Assembly (NCBI GenBank): GCA_040396955.1
Contig: JBBAWX010000016.1
Location: forward strand, 1-64,000
Length of the DNA: 64,000 nt
Direction: 5' to 3'
Source: UBA965 sp040396955
Lineage (GTDB): Bacteria > Chloroflexota > Chloroflexia > Chloroflexales > Roseiflexaceae
Shown: one piece after another, positions 32,404-41,721 of the stretch
Layout of the letters: every line of letters begins with the position of its first letter
How positions within the stretch are numbered: the stretch's first letter is position 1
Translations under genes and position numbers: made by a program
The notes under the pieces: generated by a model
The model's input: the letters and a program-made list of their open reading frames with translations, nothing else
The model's database searches: none
What the model was told of the DNA's origin: nothing

Positions 32404-34005
32404 CTAGCGTTTGATGCGCACCGCTCCAGCGTAGTGATCGAGCCAATACTGGTCGTAGATGCTTGAAATCTGTACTCCATAGCGCGGCGTCATGGCGTGC
32501 ACCATCTTGCCGCCACCGATATACATCGACACGTGGGTGATACCGCGGCGCCCACTCGTGTTGCGGAAGAACATCATATCGCCGGCTGCAAGGTTGTCGT
32601 AGCCACCGACTTGCACCCCGTTGCTCGCATTGAATTGTGCCGATGCTACGCGGGGGATGGTCACACCGACCTGCTTGAAGGCGTACAACATCAGACCGCT
32701 ACAGTCGAAGCCACCACGTGGCGTTGTGCCGCCCCACACATAGGCGTAGCCGACGTACTGTAGCGCAATATTGGCCACATCGCTACTCGTGCTAATGTTT
32801 GCGAAATTTGCCGAAGCCCGCACTGGTGCAACCGGCAAGGCTGGGAAGTCCTTGGTGGTGGGCACGCGGCGAAGGACGTGTGAAGATGCCGAGATGAGGT
32901 CCTTGAAGACCCAGGCCTTCACGTTGTTGTACTTGACTTGCACCCAGTCTTTGTGCTTCCCGATGAGGTCAAAGCGCGTGCCCTTGTCAACACTCCCCAA
33001 TTTGGCGTGGCGTGAATCGGGCCCACGACGCAAGTTGACCAAGTCACCCGTGATGACCCCCACCAACTCCGGATTCGGGTCTGGGATGGCATCAGCGGCA
33101 ATAATGCGTTGCTTGACGTCGTCGGTGATGGCCAAAAAGTCAGCCCGTACCCAGCCATCCGTTCGATTGTCGATGGCAATGTGGTACCAGTCTTGGTAGC
33201 TCTCTAGGAGTTCGACCTCGGCGTTCAGGCTGAGCGTGGTAATCGGCACGTAATTGGTGCCCGGCCCGTCGCGGAGGGTGAGCCCCGCCTCCAGGACAAT
33301 GCCAGTACGCGGTGGTGGCAACGGTGGCACTTCATTGTCGAAAATATCAAACATGGTGGTGGCAATGTTGTCGGGTAACGACAACAACTCACCTGCCATC
33401 CAGTAGGTGGGAGCATCGATGCGCTCACGCACCTGATACCAGTCACCGTACTTGCCAATGACCTGTAGCTCTGTGCCAGCCGCTGCTCGTGTAATTGGGT
33501 CGTAGTTGGTGCCGGGTCCGTTGCGCATAAACGCCTTGTCAACGATGACTGTGACAGGGACCACCGACGGCCCCATGATCTGATTGCGTGATACCAGCGA
33601 CAACGGCACCGGCAAATCTTCACTTTCAATCAACGGAGCATCACCCTCTTGGGCCATGGAATCCGAAGTAATCGGAGCCGCGTCAACGGTGAAATCATCG
33701 CTCGTAGTCACGATTGCCGGTTGCACCGGATCTGCAGGAATGAGCTGCACAGCGCCACTGTTGCTGACGAGCATGGCGAACGGAATGATTGCGATGACGA
33801 GTGCATGCATGACAGCCCGTTGTGTCAACACGTTGATGAGCAACTGTGGTTGTTGCATCAGCGTGTTGAGTGTGGGAATACTGTCGGTAATTGAACTCGA
33901 GTTCTCTATGAGTTTGGCGAAGTTGCGACGTTGCATTTTGGCCCTGCGGAGCAACTCAAAGGGGTCTTGCCCCCCCTGAGGAATATGTTGTGATTGGTCA
34001 ATCAT
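32404..34005 (-). CDS. Membrane-anchored NlpC/P60 peptidoglycan hydrolase with three SH3b domains
   Basis: A 533-aa cell-wall hydrolase. A cytosolic stretch of about 55 residues and one membrane helix (about 65-85) precede an acidic linker. Three SH3b repeats follow (near 155-225, 240-305, 320-375; motifs MRNGPGTNY, LRDGPGTNY, LRRGPDSRH). The C-terminal NlpC/P60 domain (about 410-533) has the catalytic Cys in GGFDCSGLM and His residues in THVSMYIG and VHAMTPRYG. It should cut stem peptides of peptidoglycan on the outer face. The ATG at 34005 has AGGGAG about 10 nt upstream; further upstream codons look non-coding. Confidence 0.9.
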   Translation of the reverse strand: MIDQSQHIPQGGQDPFELLRRAKMQRRNFAKLIENSSSITDSIPTLNTLMQQPQLLINVLTQRAVMHALVIAIIPFAMLVSNSGAVQLIPADPVQPAIVTTSDDFTVDAAPITSDSMAQEGDAPLIESEDLPVPLSLVSRNQIMGPSVVPVTVIVDKAFMRNGPGTNYDPITRAAAGTELQVIGKYGDWYQVRERIDAPTYWMAGELLSLPDNIATTMFDIFDNEVPPLPPPRTGIVLEAGLTLRDGPGTNYVPITTLSLNAEVELLESYQDWYHIAIDNRTDGWVRADFLAITDDVKQRIIAADAIPDPNPELVGVITGDLVNLRRGPDSRHAKLGSVDKGTRFDLIGKHKDWVQVKYNNVKAWVFKDLISASSHVLRRVPTTKDFPALPVAPVRASANFANISTSSDVANIALQYVGYAYVWGGTTPRGGFDCSGLMLYAFKQVGVTIPRVASAQFNASNGVQVGGYDNLAAGDMMFFRNTSGRRGITHVSMYIGGGKMVHAMTPRYGVQISSIYDQYWLDHYAGAVRIKR

Positions 34006-34087
34006 AGGGTAGACACTCCCTGAAGCCAAAGAAGATGAATACCACGGCTCCCTCAACATCATGTGTGGAGCACGCACGTACCCGTGT

Positions 34088-34093
34088 AGTATA
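34088..34093 (-). promoter_or_regulatory. Candidate -10 of NlpC/P60 gene
   Basis: TATACT lies about 83 bp upstream of the ATG; its -35 is poor. A second possible promoter, TTGTTG (34207-34212), 18-bp spacer, TATACT (34183-34188), lies further upstream, just after the recombinase gene. Confidence 0.4.
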
Positions 34094-34238
34094 CCCGACA
34101 ATCAAATGGGCGCTTACAACTTTGGCATTACAATGCGATGAATTTCTCGCCGACACACTACAGACAACGGTAACCTAGGCAGAGTATAGCATAGAAGTCT
34201 TGCAGACAACAACCCCCTACGGCACTGATACACGCCGA

Positions 34239-35255
34239 TTAGCGCTCGGGTGGCAGTGGGTCGGCGGCGAATTGGTCGTGGACTTCGGCGAGGCGCTCGT
34301 CGGTGTGTCGTGCATAGTACTGCTCGGTAATGCGGGTATTTGCATGCCCCAAAATTGCCGATACTTCTGACAACTGTACCCCTTCGTTGAGCAACCACAT
34401 GGCCACAAAATGCCGAAACGTATGTGGGGTGGTGTGTCGTAACAAATCGGCTTCACGGGCGCGCCCGGTGGCTTCGACCTGATCGGCGAGGGTAAGGGAG
34501 GCGTGGGTGACGATGTTCCAGGCGGCGACGCGATTCAGGCGATGCCCGGGGCTTCGTGGGCCATGCGATATAAACAGGGGGAGTGTGGCAGGGAACGAGC
34601 TACGCCGGGCGAGGATGTAGCGCTCGATGGCAGTGCGTGCGTGTGGGCGCACAAAGACGGTACGTCGTTTGTTGCCTTTGCCAATGACAGAGACGCGGGT
34701 GGCAATGAGCCCATGATCGCCACGGAAGTCGCTGAGATCGAGGGCGAGCACTTCGGAGATACGACACGCACTCGAAAACAACAGGTGGAGCATGGCCGCA
34801 TTGCGTAGCCCACTCAAACGGTCGCGTTCAGGCCGTGAATGTGGTGCGCCGGCAGGGAGTTCTTGGTCATAAAACGTGACGAGACGGCGCAAATCGGCGA
34901 CATCGGGGGCGCGCCCAGGTGCCACACGAGGGAGTGCGTCGCTCACATGCATTTGTAGGAGGCTGAGGTCGCAGCTGAGTAAGCGGCGGTCTGCCAAATA
35001 CCGCAAGATGGCGAGGACGCCATGGCTGTAGGTGAGTACGGAGCCATCAGCGAGATGCCCAAGAGAATTGACCCAATCTGCGATGTCGTTGGCTTGGATG
35101 TCGGCCACGGTGGTGCGCTTTTGATCGTGGGCCCAATGTGCAAATGAGCGCCAAGCATCGCTATAGGAGGCCAGCGTCGCCGGTGACAACGGGCGCCGGC
35201 GCTTGCGCTGGTCGGCGGTCCAGCTCATCAACGCTTGTTCAAGGGAGTAGCTCAT
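34239..35255 (-). CDS. Tyrosine recombinase, XerC/XerD family
   Basis: A 338-aa site-specific recombinase. The N-terminal core-binding (SAM-like) domain spans about 5-105, and the catalytic domain about 125-330. Catalytic residues are all visible: Arg in ACRISEVLAL, Lys in GKGNKRRTV, HTFRHF (His-x-x-Arg), LGHANT (His) and the nucleophile Tyr in TEQYYARH. It may be the chromosome dimer resolvase or an integrase. No integrated element, attachment-site pair or dif-like palindrome is evident, so a housekeeping role is more likely. Confidence 0.88.
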   Translation of the reverse strand: MSYSLEQALMSWTADQRKRRRPLSPATLASYSDAWRSFAHWAHDQKRTTVADIQANDIADWVNSLGHLADGSVLTYSHGVLAILRYLADRRLLSCDLSLLQMHVSDALPRVAPGRAPDVADLRRLVTFYDQELPAGAPHSRPERDRLSGLRNAAMLHLLFSSACRISEVLALDLSDFRGDHGLIATRVSVIGKGNKRRTVFVRPHARTAIERYILARRSSFPATLPLFISHGPRSPGHRLNRVAAWNIVTHASLTLADQVEATGRAREADLLRHTTPHTFRHFVAMWLLNEGVQLSEVSAILGHANTRITEQYYARHTDERLAEVHDQFAADPLPPER

Positions 35256-35280
35256 AGCAACGATTATACGGGCTTATTTG

Positions 35281-36009
35281 TCATGGCGTCAATGGGGTGT
35301 GGGGGAGGGGCGGCCTGCGTGTCGCTGATGGGATCTGTTGGTAGGCGAGCATGAGTAGTTGGCGTGCCTCCGTGTTGGAGTGGTCGTGGTTCAAGAGGTG
35401 CCACATGCGCTCGATGAGCTCGTCGTAGCGTTGCATACGCAGCAGGATGTGCCCGAGTTTGATGCTCATGTCGCTGTATTCGTTGAAAAAGCGGATGCGC
35501 AAGAGGTGGTTCCATTCGGTGACGGGTTGGTCGTGCATGAACTCACCGTGGTAGACGTTGACCGCTTGGCGGAGCCACGGGAGGAGCGCTTTTTCGTCGT
35601 GGAGTTGTCGACTGCGCCGTGCGGCCTGTGCAAAGATGTCGACATCGATTTGGGCATCTTGGGGCAGATGCAGACTGATGGTGGTCGATGTGGCGCGTAC
35701 CACGTCGGTAAGGTGTGGAGAAAAGACCTGTTTGAGGCGAAAGAGGGACACGCGCAGGTTGTTGTGCGCCGCCTCATGCGAGAGATCAGGCCACAGCGTG
35801 TCACACAGGTAATCGCGACGATGGCTCATCTGGGCGTGGGTAAGCAAGAGCAAAAACAAGTCGATGGTGCGTTGTGTGCGCCAGCGTGCTGCGGTGATTG
35901 GTTGGCGATCGAGATGGCATCGAAATGCGCCAAAGGTTTGTACGTTGAGTTGGGCGGTGGTGATGGGCTGGTACAAAGGGCCAGAGCTGGTGGGGGATGC
36001 AAATTCCAT
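35281..36009 (-). CDS. SARP-type transcriptional regulator (wHTH-BTAD)
   Basis: A 242-aa regulator with an OmpR-like winged helix at 20-105 (VQTFGAFRCHLDRQPI, RTIDLFLLLLTHAQMSHRRDYLCDTLWPDLSHEAAHNNLRVS-type segment) and a BTAD helical domain at about 115-230, rich in TPR-like helices. This is the architecture of SARP activators, which bind direct repeats next to weak -35 sites. The ATG at 36009 has GGAGG 6 nt upstream. It is divergent from an MGDG-synthase-like gene. The intergenic region holds a matching direct repeat, so that gene is its probable target. Confidence 0.82.
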   Translation of the reverse strand: MEFASPTSSGPLYQPITTAQLNVQTFGAFRCHLDRQPITAARWRTQRTIDLFLLLLTHAQMSHRRDYLCDTLWPDLSHEAAHNNLRVSLFRLKQVFSPHLTDVVRATSTTISLHLPQDAQIDVDIFAQAARRSRQLHDEKALLPWLRQAVNVYHGEFMHDQPVTEWNHLLRIRFFNEYSDMSIKLGHILLRMQRYDELIERMWHLLNHDHSNTEARQLLMLAYQQIPSATRRPPLPHTPLTP

Positions 36010-36075
36010 ATGAATCCTCCATGACGTGGTGGCGACCTGTTGCACGTAGCGTAGCAGAGTCTTTTTGCATTGGAT

Positions 36076-36137
36076 ATCCCCCATTTACGTGGATTTGTAT
36101 CCCCCATTTTTGGCATTTAAAGGAAGTATGGTAGGAT
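36076..36137 (+). promoter_or_regulatory. Direct repeats and promoter of MGDG-synthase-like gene (SARP box candidate)
   Basis: Two identical 11-mers, ATCCCCCATTT, at 36076-36086 and 36099-36109, repeat with a 23-bp step (about two helical turns). The second abuts TTGGCA (36110-36115), which is followed after 16 bp by TAGGAT (36132-36137). SARP activators bind direct repeats at this place. The same sites could also control the divergent regulator gene. Confidence 0.6.
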
Positions 36138-36249
36138 AAGTACGGAGTGACATGGTTACTCCACCTACGCATAATCATGACGGCTGCCACAGACAATCAC
36201 TGCGAACTAGTCAACGACGAAGAGACCCTCGATTGTGGAGGAACACCTT

Positions 36250-37584
36250 ATGAGCGGGCGTAAACGGATTTTGTTTGCAATTTCCGACACAGGTGGTGGG
36301 CATCGTTCGGGAGCGGCAGCGTTACACGCTGCACTACTACAGCACCCGTTGGGAGCCACCTGCGAATATAACACCATTGATTTGATTACGGCCACCGGGT
36401 TGCCGTTGTTTCGCAATGCACCGGATTTGTACGACCAGCTTTCAACGCGTTGGTTGCCGTTGTTTGATTTGATTTATCAGATGACGAATGGGCGGCGGCG
36501 CGTGGACACGTTGGCACAGATTGCCTATGTGTCGGCGCAACGCAACGTGCGCCGTACACTGGAAGAATTCCGGCCGGATGTGGTCGTGTCGGTGCACCCA
36601 CTAGCGAATCGTTTCATTGGTCATGCGCGGCGCACGTTCAACATGAAATTCCGCTTCATGACGGTAGTCACCGATTTGGTGAGTTTGCATGCGGCTTGGG
36701 GCGATCGAGATGCTGATTTGTGTGTGTCGCCGACGCACGAGGGGTCTGCGTTGTTGATCAAACAGGGGATGCCCGCTGACAAAGTTGTCTATGCTGGATT
36801 CCCCGTCCACCCGAAGTTTACCGCGTGTACATTGACAACCAGTCAGGCGCGTACGTTGATTGCCATTGACCAGACGCGTTTCACGGTGTTGTTGACTGCC
36901 GGCGGAGTGGGTTCGGGTCGGCTCCACGACCTGGTGATGGGGATTCATCAGCGTTATCCAGAGGCCCAGTTGTTGGTGGTCACCGGCCGCAACACCAATC
37001 TGCGGAGCGAATTACAACGTGCGCAGCTGCCGAGTCATGTGCATGTGTACGGGTTTGTTGACAACATGGAGCAGTTGATGGCAGCCAGCGATATCGTGGT
37101 GACCAAAGCTGGCCCGGGCACGTTGATGGAGGCGTTGGTGATGCAACGCCCGGTGATTATCACCGAGGCGGTGGGCATGCAAGAGCGTGGGAACATCCAG
37201 TTTGTCGTCGAGCGTGGTCTCGGTGCGTACGCACATCAGGTCGATCGCATTGTGACTGCGGTTGGGGAGCTGATGGATCCAGTGCGACATGCGGCCACCA
37301 TGGCACGATTGGTAGACGCAGTGCCACGTGATGGGGCGTTTCGCATTGCCGAGTTGATTTTGCAACAGCTCGATCTCGAAGTGCCACCCATGAAGCCACA
37401 CATCCTGCGCATGCCTGATTTGGTCCCCCAGTGGATAGCACGGTCGGTGCGAAGCCGTGATGATGCCCGGCACCGAATGCGTTTGTTGCGCTTACCCGTG
37501 TTGAAACGCCTGCGTGCCATGGATAATTTATCGGTACGCTGGGGCAGTCGACGTCAGCAACGGAATCGCAAAAACCATTCGTGA
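36250..37584 (+). CDS. MGDG-synthase-like glycosyltransferase (copy 2)
   Basis: A 444-aa relative of the protein at 24671-25834. It has the signature ILFAISDTGGGHRSGAAALHAAL, the PDVVVSVHPLANRFI block and the C-terminal donor-binding region (GFVDNMEQLMAASDIVVTKAGPGTLMEAL, EAVGMQERGNIQFV). A basic C-terminal extension of about 60 residues may contact the membrane surface. It is expected to glycosylate diacylglycerol with UDP-glucose or UDP-galactose. The ATG at 36250 has GGAGG 8 nt upstream. A SARP-like regulator gene is divergent. Confidence 0.85.
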   Translation: MSGRKRILFAISDTGGGHRSGAAALHAALLQHPLGATCEYNTIDLITATGLPLFRNAPDLYDQLSTRWLPLFDLIYQMTNGRRRVDTLAQIAYVSAQRNVRRTLEEFRPDVVVSVHPLANRFIGHARRTFNMKFRFMTVVTDLVSLHAAWGDRDADLCVSPTHEGSALLIKQGMPADKVVYAGFPVHPKFTACTLTTSQARTLIAIDQTRFTVLLTAGGVGSGRLHDLVMGIHQRYPEAQLLVVTGRNTNLRSELQRAQLPSHVHVYGFVDNMEQLMAASDIVVTKAGPGTLMEALVMQRPVIITEAVGMQERGNIQFVVERGLGAYAHQVDRIVTAVGELMDPVRHAATMARLVDAVPRDGAFRIAELILQQLDLEVPPMKPHILRMPDLVPQWIARSVRSRDDARHRMRLLRLPVLKRLRAMDNLSVRWGSRRQQRNRKNHS

Positions 37585-37663
37585 GGGCGTATTGGGGGAA
37601 TAAAGCAAGCCAACTATCAGTGATGCGTGAGTAAAATTCCATAAATTGTTCGATGGTGTGTAG

Positions 37664-37669
37664 TATAAT
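37664..37669 (+). promoter_or_regulatory. Candidate -10 of VanW gene
   Basis: TATAAT about 50 bp upstream of the VanW start; no convincing -35. Preceded by TAG, so possibly a weak extended -10. Confidence 0.35.
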
Positions 37670-37722
37670 AGTCGCACGTAGTTGTTTGCTCGTATGTTAT
37701 CTTCTGCGTACGGAGAGTGAAC

Positions 37723-39720
37723 GTGGCACCAAAATATCAGCGCACCGATGAGATTCGTACTGTGCGGCAGCCGAGTAGTAATATTACGGTTCGGCGTGCA
37801 CAGTTGCGTTGGCGCGCCCAAATCATGATGAATGCGTTGTTGTTGGTGTTGATTTTGGTGGCTGCCGGCGGCGTCTGGTTTTTGTCGATTGAGCGACGCT
37901 ACAAAGAGCGCATCTACCCAAATATTTCTATTCTTGGGGTGAATGTCGGTGGGCTTGAGCCGGACGAGGCAGTCCAAGCACTCGAAGACCATTTTCGTCC
38001 ATTCAAAGATGCCCCCATTGTCTTGACCTTTGAAGACCGTTCGTGGCGGGTCAGTGGCGAAGAGCTCGGCTTGACGATGTCGTTTGCTGAGAGCGTGAAC
38101 CAGGCCTATACCATTGGTCGTACCCACGACATGCTTACCAACATGCAGACCATTGTACAGACCATCCAACAGGGTGATGAAGTCGGTGTAACGGTGGTCG
38201 TGGATGAGCAAAAAACTCAGGCCAGTGTGGCTCGTTTGGCGACGGTCATCGATCAGGTCGCCACAGATCCACGTCTCATGCTGAACGGCACCTCGATGTG
38301 GGTGCAGGCCGGGAGCAAGGGACGCATGGTGTTGGTCGACGAGACGGTGGCCCGCATCCGCGAGGTGTTGCCGTTGTTGGTAAAGCAACAGCAGGTGACG
38401 GTTGCGACGCGTGAGTTGTTGCCGCGTGTCAATAATGGGGCGGTCGAAGCGGCGCGCCAACGGTTTGCTGATTTGGTCGGACAACCGCTGACGGTCGTCG
38501 TCGGTGATAAAGAATTCATCTGGGAGAGTGCAGATCTTGCGCGCATGGTTGAGTACGTGCAGGTCGCCGATGTCAGTGGTGCTGATGCATACCAGGTGTT
38601 TTTCAACCCGTACCAGCTAGAGCGGCGCATCGTTGATATTGCAGAAGAGACACAAACACCGCCGGTGTATCCACGGGTGGCATGGAACGGTGGCAACCTG
38701 TTGGTGACCGATCCGGGCAAACCTGGTTGGAAGCTGAATCGGCACGAAGGGCGTGATGCCATCGTGGCGAGTGTTAACCGGGGAAACCGGCGGGTCGAAC
38801 TAAAGCCGCGCTACGTTGCGGTGCCGGTGACACAGGCCAACGTCAACACGTTGGGAATTGTTGATTTGGTGTCTGAGGGGAAGAGTGATTTTACTGGCTC
38901 TGCGCCATACCGTGTGACCAACATTGAGGCGGGGCTTGCCTTGTTGAATGGCATTTTGATTCCTCCGGGCGAAGAGTTTTCGTTCAACGAGGCGATTGGT
39001 GACATCAACGAGGAGAACGGGTTTGTGGAAGGCTACGCCATCGTGCAAAACCGTACGCAGTTGGAGTTTGGGGGCGGGATTTGCCAGGATTCGACCACCG
39101 TGTTTCGAGCGGCGTTTTGGGCCGGATTGCCGATTACTGAGCGCTGGGGGCATTCGTTCTACATTAGTTGGTACGACAAATATGGCCCGACTGGCATGGA
39201 CTCGACGATTTTCACTGGTGGACCCGACTTGAAGTTTGTCAATGATACAGGCAATTGGTTGTTGATGCAGACCAGCTCCAACGCCAAGAGCGGTGTGGCA
39301 TCGGTGCGGTTGTACGGCACGCCAACCAAGCGCAAGGTGGAGCTCATCCAGTACATCTACGAGCGCACACCGGCGCCTGCACAGCCGATTTATGTGGCTG
39401 ACGACGAGCAGCCCCAGGGCACCATCAAGCACAGCGATCGCGCTCGTGATGGTCTTGCCATCGAAATCGAACGCTACATTACCGATCCGGACGGCACGGT
39501 GCGCCAACCTGATAGCTTCGTGACGCGTTTCAAACCGTGGCCCAACATCTTCGTGTTGAACCCGCAAGACATGGCAGGTGGGGCGCCGATTATCGAGATG
39601 CCACCACCGACCCCCAATTTGAACACACCCAGCTTGACGCCGGATGAGGGGGTGCGCTACGTGACCCCGGAAAAGACGGCACCGGTCGCAGAAGCCCCGC
39701 AACCGCCCGTCGTCAATTAG
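37723..39720 (+). CDS. VanW family protein with peptidoglycan-binding-like domains
   Basis: A 665-aa protein anchored by one N-terminal helix (about 35-55). Two PG_binding_4-like domains (about 75-340; ISILGVNVGGLEPDEAVQAL) precede the VanW domain (about 400-560; PYRVTNIEAGLALLNG, PPGEEFSFNEAIGDI, GGGICQDSTTVFRAA). The last 60 residues are Pro-rich. VanW proteins occur with vancomycin resistance genes but are common in cell-wall contexts without them; the biochemical role is unsettled. GTG 37723 is preferred over GTG 37717 because GGAGAG then has proper spacing. A strong terminator follows. Confidence 0.88.
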   Translation: MAPKYQRTDEIRTVRQPSSNITVRRAQLRWRAQIMMNALLLVLILVAAGGVWFLSIERRYKERIYPNISILGVNVGGLEPDEAVQALEDHFRPFKDAPIVLTFEDRSWRVSGEELGLTMSFAESVNQAYTIGRTHDMLTNMQTIVQTIQQGDEVGVTVVVDEQKTQASVARLATVIDQVATDPRLMLNGTSMWVQAGSKGRMVLVDETVARIREVLPLLVKQQQVTVATRELLPRVNNGAVEAARQRFADLVGQPLTVVVGDKEFIWESADLARMVEYVQVADVSGADAYQVFFNPYQLERRIVDIAEETQTPPVYPRVAWNGGNLLVTDPGKPGWKLNRHEGRDAIVASVNRGNRRVELKPRYVAVPVTQANVNTLGIVDLVSEGKSDFTGSAPYRVTNIEAGLALLNGILIPPGEEFSFNEAIGDINEENGFVEGYAIVQNRTQLEFGGGICQDSTTVFRAAFWAGLPITERWGHSFYISWYDKYGPTGMDSTIFTGGPDLKFVNDTGNWLLMQTSSNAKSGVASVRLYGTPTKRKVELIQYIYERTPAPAQPIYVADDEQPQGTIKHSDRARDGLAIEIERYITDPDGTVRQPDSFVTRFKPWPNIFVLNPQDMAGGAPIIEMPPPTPNLNTPSLTPDEGVRYVTPEKTAPVAEAPQPPVVN

Positions 39721-39739
39721 GCGTGCAAGCGGCCGGTGT

Positions 39740-39778
39740 GCACCTCGACTCAGTTCTGCTGAGTCGAGGTGCTTTTTT
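39740..39778 (+). terminator. Rho-independent terminator after VanW gene
   Basis: A perfect 14-bp stem (39740-39753 with 39759-39772) and six T residues. The stem overlaps the 3' end of the convergent glycosyltransferase gene and may also stop its transcript. Confidence 0.92.
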
Positions 39779-40859
39779 GCATGACATCGAGATAGGCCTG
39801 AGCCACGTGTGCCCAACTCGGCAGATGAGGAATGAGTTGTGGCATGGGCGGTGTCTGGGTGTTCAGTAACGCAGACAAGGCGTGTGCGAGATGTGCGGGT
39901 GTGCGCATATCGCAGTGGTATGTGGAGGTGGCCAACTGGGTCTGATTGGGGAATTCGTGGTGGTGGAGCACTGCGAGACCGTAGCTCAAGGCTTCGTAGA
40001 CGGGGAGCCCGTGACCCTCGGCCAACGAAGGGGTGACGAAACAGTCGGCATGCTGGTAGAGGGCGTGGAGCTGTGCCTCGGTGGGGTTGGCGACCACGGT
40101 GTAGGGAGCGTCACTTCCGGCAAACCAGTGCTTTGGGTGTGGATAGCGCGGGTCAATGTGACCGGCAATGATGAGCTGGTATGACGCGGGTAGGAGCTGC
40201 TGTTGCCAGAGTTGTTGCCAGGCCGCACACAGGGTGGATAGGTTTTTGTGGGGCTGATTGGAGCTGACACACAGCACGTAGGGGGTGGCGATGCCAGTGG
40301 GCACGGGTAGCGGTGGCAGGGGCACTGGTGCGCCGTTGGGAATGACGGAGAGCTGAGGAATGCTGAATGCCTGCGTTAGTTGGTGGGCGGCGGCTCCCGA
40401 AACGGTGGTGATGCAATCGGCACGCCAGATACACCAGCGCATCAAGGCAGTAATCAACCAGCGTTTGATGGGCGGCACGTGATCGGCGTGGAGCGGGATG
40501 GCGTCGTGGATGGTGGCCAAGAGGCGGGTCGGCAGTGGTAGCCACGGGAGCCAAAAATGCGGACTGTAGTACCAATCGGGGTGTACCTGCATCACAATGC
40601 GCCGGATGGCGATTGCCTCGAGGATTCCAAATGGGTGGGCATCGATGGAGTGGTAGTGTGTGGTGGCAGTGGCCACTGGGGTGGCGTAGCAGGAGGCTGG
40701 TTGCCGCTGGTTGGTGATGATGTGTAATGCGGCGACGTGCGGGTGGTGTGCCCATTCGGAGAGCAGGGCGCTGAGCACGCGGCCAATGCCGGGGAAGTGT
40801 GGCGTCAAAAAGCGTGCATCGACACAGAGGATGAGTGTTGGCGGGTTAGATGTGTTCAT
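39750..40859 (-). CDS. GT4-family glycosyltransferase
   Basis: A 369-aa GT-B enzyme. It has an N-terminal DARFLTPHFPGIGRV (the GxGR loop of mannosyl/rhamnosyl transferases), the linker VIPNGA, and the C-terminal donor site with the E-x7-E motif in SLAEGHGLPVYEALSYG. It transfers a sugar from a nucleotide donor in the cytosol; donor and acceptor are unknown. The ATG at 40859 overlaps the upstream GT2 gene by 14 bp. It is the last gene of the exopolysaccharide operon and runs into the VanW terminator. Confidence 0.86.
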   Translation of the reverse strand: MNTSNPPTLILCVDARFLTPHFPGIGRVLSALLSEWAHHPHVAALHIITNQRQPASCYATPVATATTHYHSIDAHPFGILEAIAIRRIVMQVHPDWYYSPHFWLPWLPLPTRLLATIHDAIPLHADHVPPIKRWLITALMRWCIWRADCITTVSGAAAHQLTQAFSIPQLSVIPNGAPVPLPPLPVPTGIATPYVLCVSSNQPHKNLSTLCAAWQQLWQQQLLPASYQLIIAGHIDPRYPHPKHWFAGSDAPYTVVANPTEAQLHALYQHADCFVTPSLAEGHGLPVYEALSYGLAVLHHHEFPNQTQLATSTYHCDMRTPAHLAHALSALLNTQTPPMPQLIPHLPSWAHVAQAYLDVMQKSTSTQQN

Positions 40860-41721
40860 GGCGGTACCAACCACTGACATATCCGAGGGCGCTAGCCCAC
40901 GAAGCGAAGGCCTTGAGCGGGTACCAGCCGATGCGCCAGCGTCGATCGGCAAAAGAATAGGGAACAAACGCGTGTAGGGGCATGAGCAGGGTGCGTATTG
41001 ATATCCAGACGAATGCGTGGAGTGGTGTCTGAAAAAAATTCCCACCGCGGGCTCGGCTTGGGTCACGGCGTACCTCTTGGGCGTGCCCGCTGCCGTAGGC
41101 GAACTGCTTGCGCCACAAGGCGGAGAGCGTTGCTGGTGCAGGATGGTAGACCCAGGTCTGCGCCACCTGGATGATGGGCACGTGCGGGTACAAACGGTGG
41201 AGGCGCACAAAAAATTCAGTGTCAACACCGCGACGTAGTTGCTCGTCAAAACCGCCGAGTGTTTGCCAGAGCTGGCGGGGCATGCCACAACAGGTGGTGG
41301 TAATAGTGGTGTAAAAATCAGGTGCCACGGGAGGTGAGGCATGGTCTTGGGTAACGACTGGATGCTCAATGCGCGCCACTTGGTCGGCTACGTGGCGTTG
41401 GAACGGCGGGGCGTCGTGGGGTAACAGGCGGGCACTGCCGACCACTGCACCGTGATGGCGTTGACTCGCCGCGTAGAGCTGCCCAATCACGTCTGCGTGG
41501 CCGAGGACGGCGTCGTCGTCGATGAACAGGAGCCAATCGGCCTGGGTCTGGGCGGCACCGTGGTTGCGTGCTTTGCCGTTGGGCGAGACGCCATGCACCA
41601 CGATGATGTCGTCGGGTTGGCAGTGTTGCATGGCAATCGAAGCGAGTAATTCCGGATTTGGCGCTGTCAGTGTGGGGATGACGACGGCGATGCGTGGATG
41701 CTGGGACTCGTAGTTGGTCAT
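40846..41721 (-). CDS. GT2-family glycosyltransferase
   Basis: A 291-aa GT-A enzyme. It starts RIAVVIPTLTAPNPELLASI and has NGKARNHGAAQTQADWLLFIDDDAV with the metal-binding DDD, GGFDEQLRRGVDTEFFVRL (catalytic region) and an amphipathic C-terminal part that may associate with the membrane. The ATG at 41721 overlaps the upstream gene's stop by 4 bp; 29 earlier in-frame codons are rejected. Sugar specificity cannot be told. Confidence 0.86.
   Translation of the reverse strand: MTNYESQHPRIAVVIPTLTAPNPELLASIAMQHCQPDDIIVVHGVSPNGKARNHGAAQTQADWLLFIDDDAVLGHADVIGQLYAASQRHHGAVVGSARLLPHDAPPFQRHVADQVARIEHPVVTQDHASPPVAPDFYTTITTTCCGMPRQLWQTLGGFDEQLRRGVDTEFFVRLHRLYPHVPIIQVAQTWVYHPAPATLSALWRKQFAYGSGHAQEVRRDPSRARGGNFFQTPLHAFVWISIRTLLMPLHAFVPYSFADRRWRIGWYPLKAFASWASALGYVSGWYRHEHI

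Noticed and set aside
34239..35255. Integrase of an integrated mobile element
   Set aside because: No tRNA target, no flanking direct repeats, no phage or plasmid genes; neighbours are housekeeping and envelope genes.
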